Source: Candidatus Omnitrophota bacterium (GTDB taxonomy: Bacteria; Ratteibacteria; UBA8468; B48-G9; JAFGKM01). Taken from it: a stretch of DNA of 6,423 nucleotides. The position numbers were made by a program, and so were the translations under genes. The notes below the pieces were generated by a model that was not told where the DNA came from, made no database searches, and was given only the letters and a program-made list of their open reading frames with translations. Every line of letters starts with the position of its first letter. Position 1 is the first letter of the stretch. The stretch lies in assembly GCA_023819545.1 (NCBI GenBank), contig JAMWCA010000070.1:1-6423 (forward strand). The letters run 5' to 3'. This document shows positions 6,057 through 6,423 of this stretch, in pieces.

Positions 6057-6423
6057 GAAAAAAGAGATAAAACCCAAAAGTTTTATTGATAAATTGATAC
6101 TTTTTTTCCTAAAAAATAAATTAATAACTTTTTTATGGGTTTGTTTTATAATTTTGTTTGGATTTTATGTTATGCCTTTTGAGTATGGTAGGTCTTTTCG
6201 CAGTCCTATTCCTGTTGATGCAATACCTGATATAGGGGAAAAACAGGTTATTGTTTTTGCTGACTGGCCAGGTCGGTCTCCCCAGGATGTTGAAGACCAA
6301 GTAACATATCCCTTGACTGTTACTCTACAAGGAATTCCAGGGGTTAAAAGTGTTAGAAGTTTTTCAATGTTTGGTTTTTCAGTTTGTTATGTAATTTTTA
6401 GAGATAATGTTGAATTCTATTGG
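6049..6423 (+). CDS. cusA: CusA-type heavy-metal RND efflux pump, N-terminal 125 residues only (3'-truncated by the window)
   Basis: The frame runs open from ATG 6049 to the last base. Residues about 20-43 are the first transmembrane helix. The following periplasmic porter start has the heavy-metal RND signature: PVDAIPDIGEKQVIVF, then WPGRSPQDVEDQVTYPLT, then GIPGVKSVRSFSMFGFS, then YVIFRD. CusA/CzcA proteins are about 1000-1050 residues, so roughly 12% is visible. The methionine relay and proton-relay residues that would fix metal specificity lie beyond the edge; the Cu/Ag assignment rests on the adaptor and regulator. The start overlaps the adaptor stop by 8 bp and lacks a clear Shine-Dalgarno, so translation probably depends on coupling to the adaptor gene. 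The family exports metal from the periplasm or cytoplasm using the proton gradient. Confidence 0.9.
   Translation, partial: MNKKKEIKPKSFIDKLILFFLKNKLITFLWVCFIILFGFYVMPFEYGRSFRSPIPVDAIPDIGEKQVIVFADWPGRSPQDVEDQVTYPLTVTLQGIPGVKSVRSFSMFGFSVCYVIFRDNVEFYW

Overview
The window is AT-rich (sampled 60-base lines run from about 17% to 48% G+C) and comes from a Gram-negative-type (diderm) bacterium. The evidence for two membranes is a tripartite RND efflux system with an outer-membrane lipoprotein channel, a periplasmic adaptor and an inner-membrane pump. No rRNA or other marker gene is present, so I cannot name a taxon. The low G+C, the lysine/isoleucine-rich proteins and the sulfite reductase-TusA fusion would fit one of the poorly cultivated, low-GC diderm lineages, but that is inference.

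Region 1 (1-1495) is the 3' part of a siroheme/[4Fe-4S] nitrite/sulfite reductase fused to a C-terminal TusA-like sulfur-carrier domain. Its 5' part lies outside the window. A short spacer (1496-1576) follows. It holds a sigma-70-like promoter and a 24-bp near-perfect dyad that is a good candidate operator.

Region 2 (1577-6423) is a compact, same-strand metal-efflux operon with gaps of 24 bp or less and several overlaps. Its order is a CsoR-type Cu(I)-sensing repressor, a small secreted YHS-domain protein, a CusC/TolC-type outer-membrane efflux lipoprotein, a membrane-anchored CuA-like cupredoxin, a stand-alone NqrB/RnfD-like membrane protein, a CusB-type adaptor with an N-terminal heavy-metal-binding domain, and the start of a CusA-type heavy-metal RND pump that runs off the right edge.

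Together the genes describe copper (or Cu/Ag) sensing and export. The repressor has the Cys-His-Cys copper fingerprint. The YHS protein, cupredoxin and adaptor HMBD offer three different extracytoplasmic metal-binding modules, and CusCBA-like parts form the export conduit. The unusual part is the pair inserted between the outer-membrane and adaptor genes: a cupredoxin with a full set of CuA side-chain ligands plus an RnfD/NqrB-like integral membrane protein that lacks a recognisable flavinylation motif. This suggests a redox or metal-handling module attached to the efflux pump.
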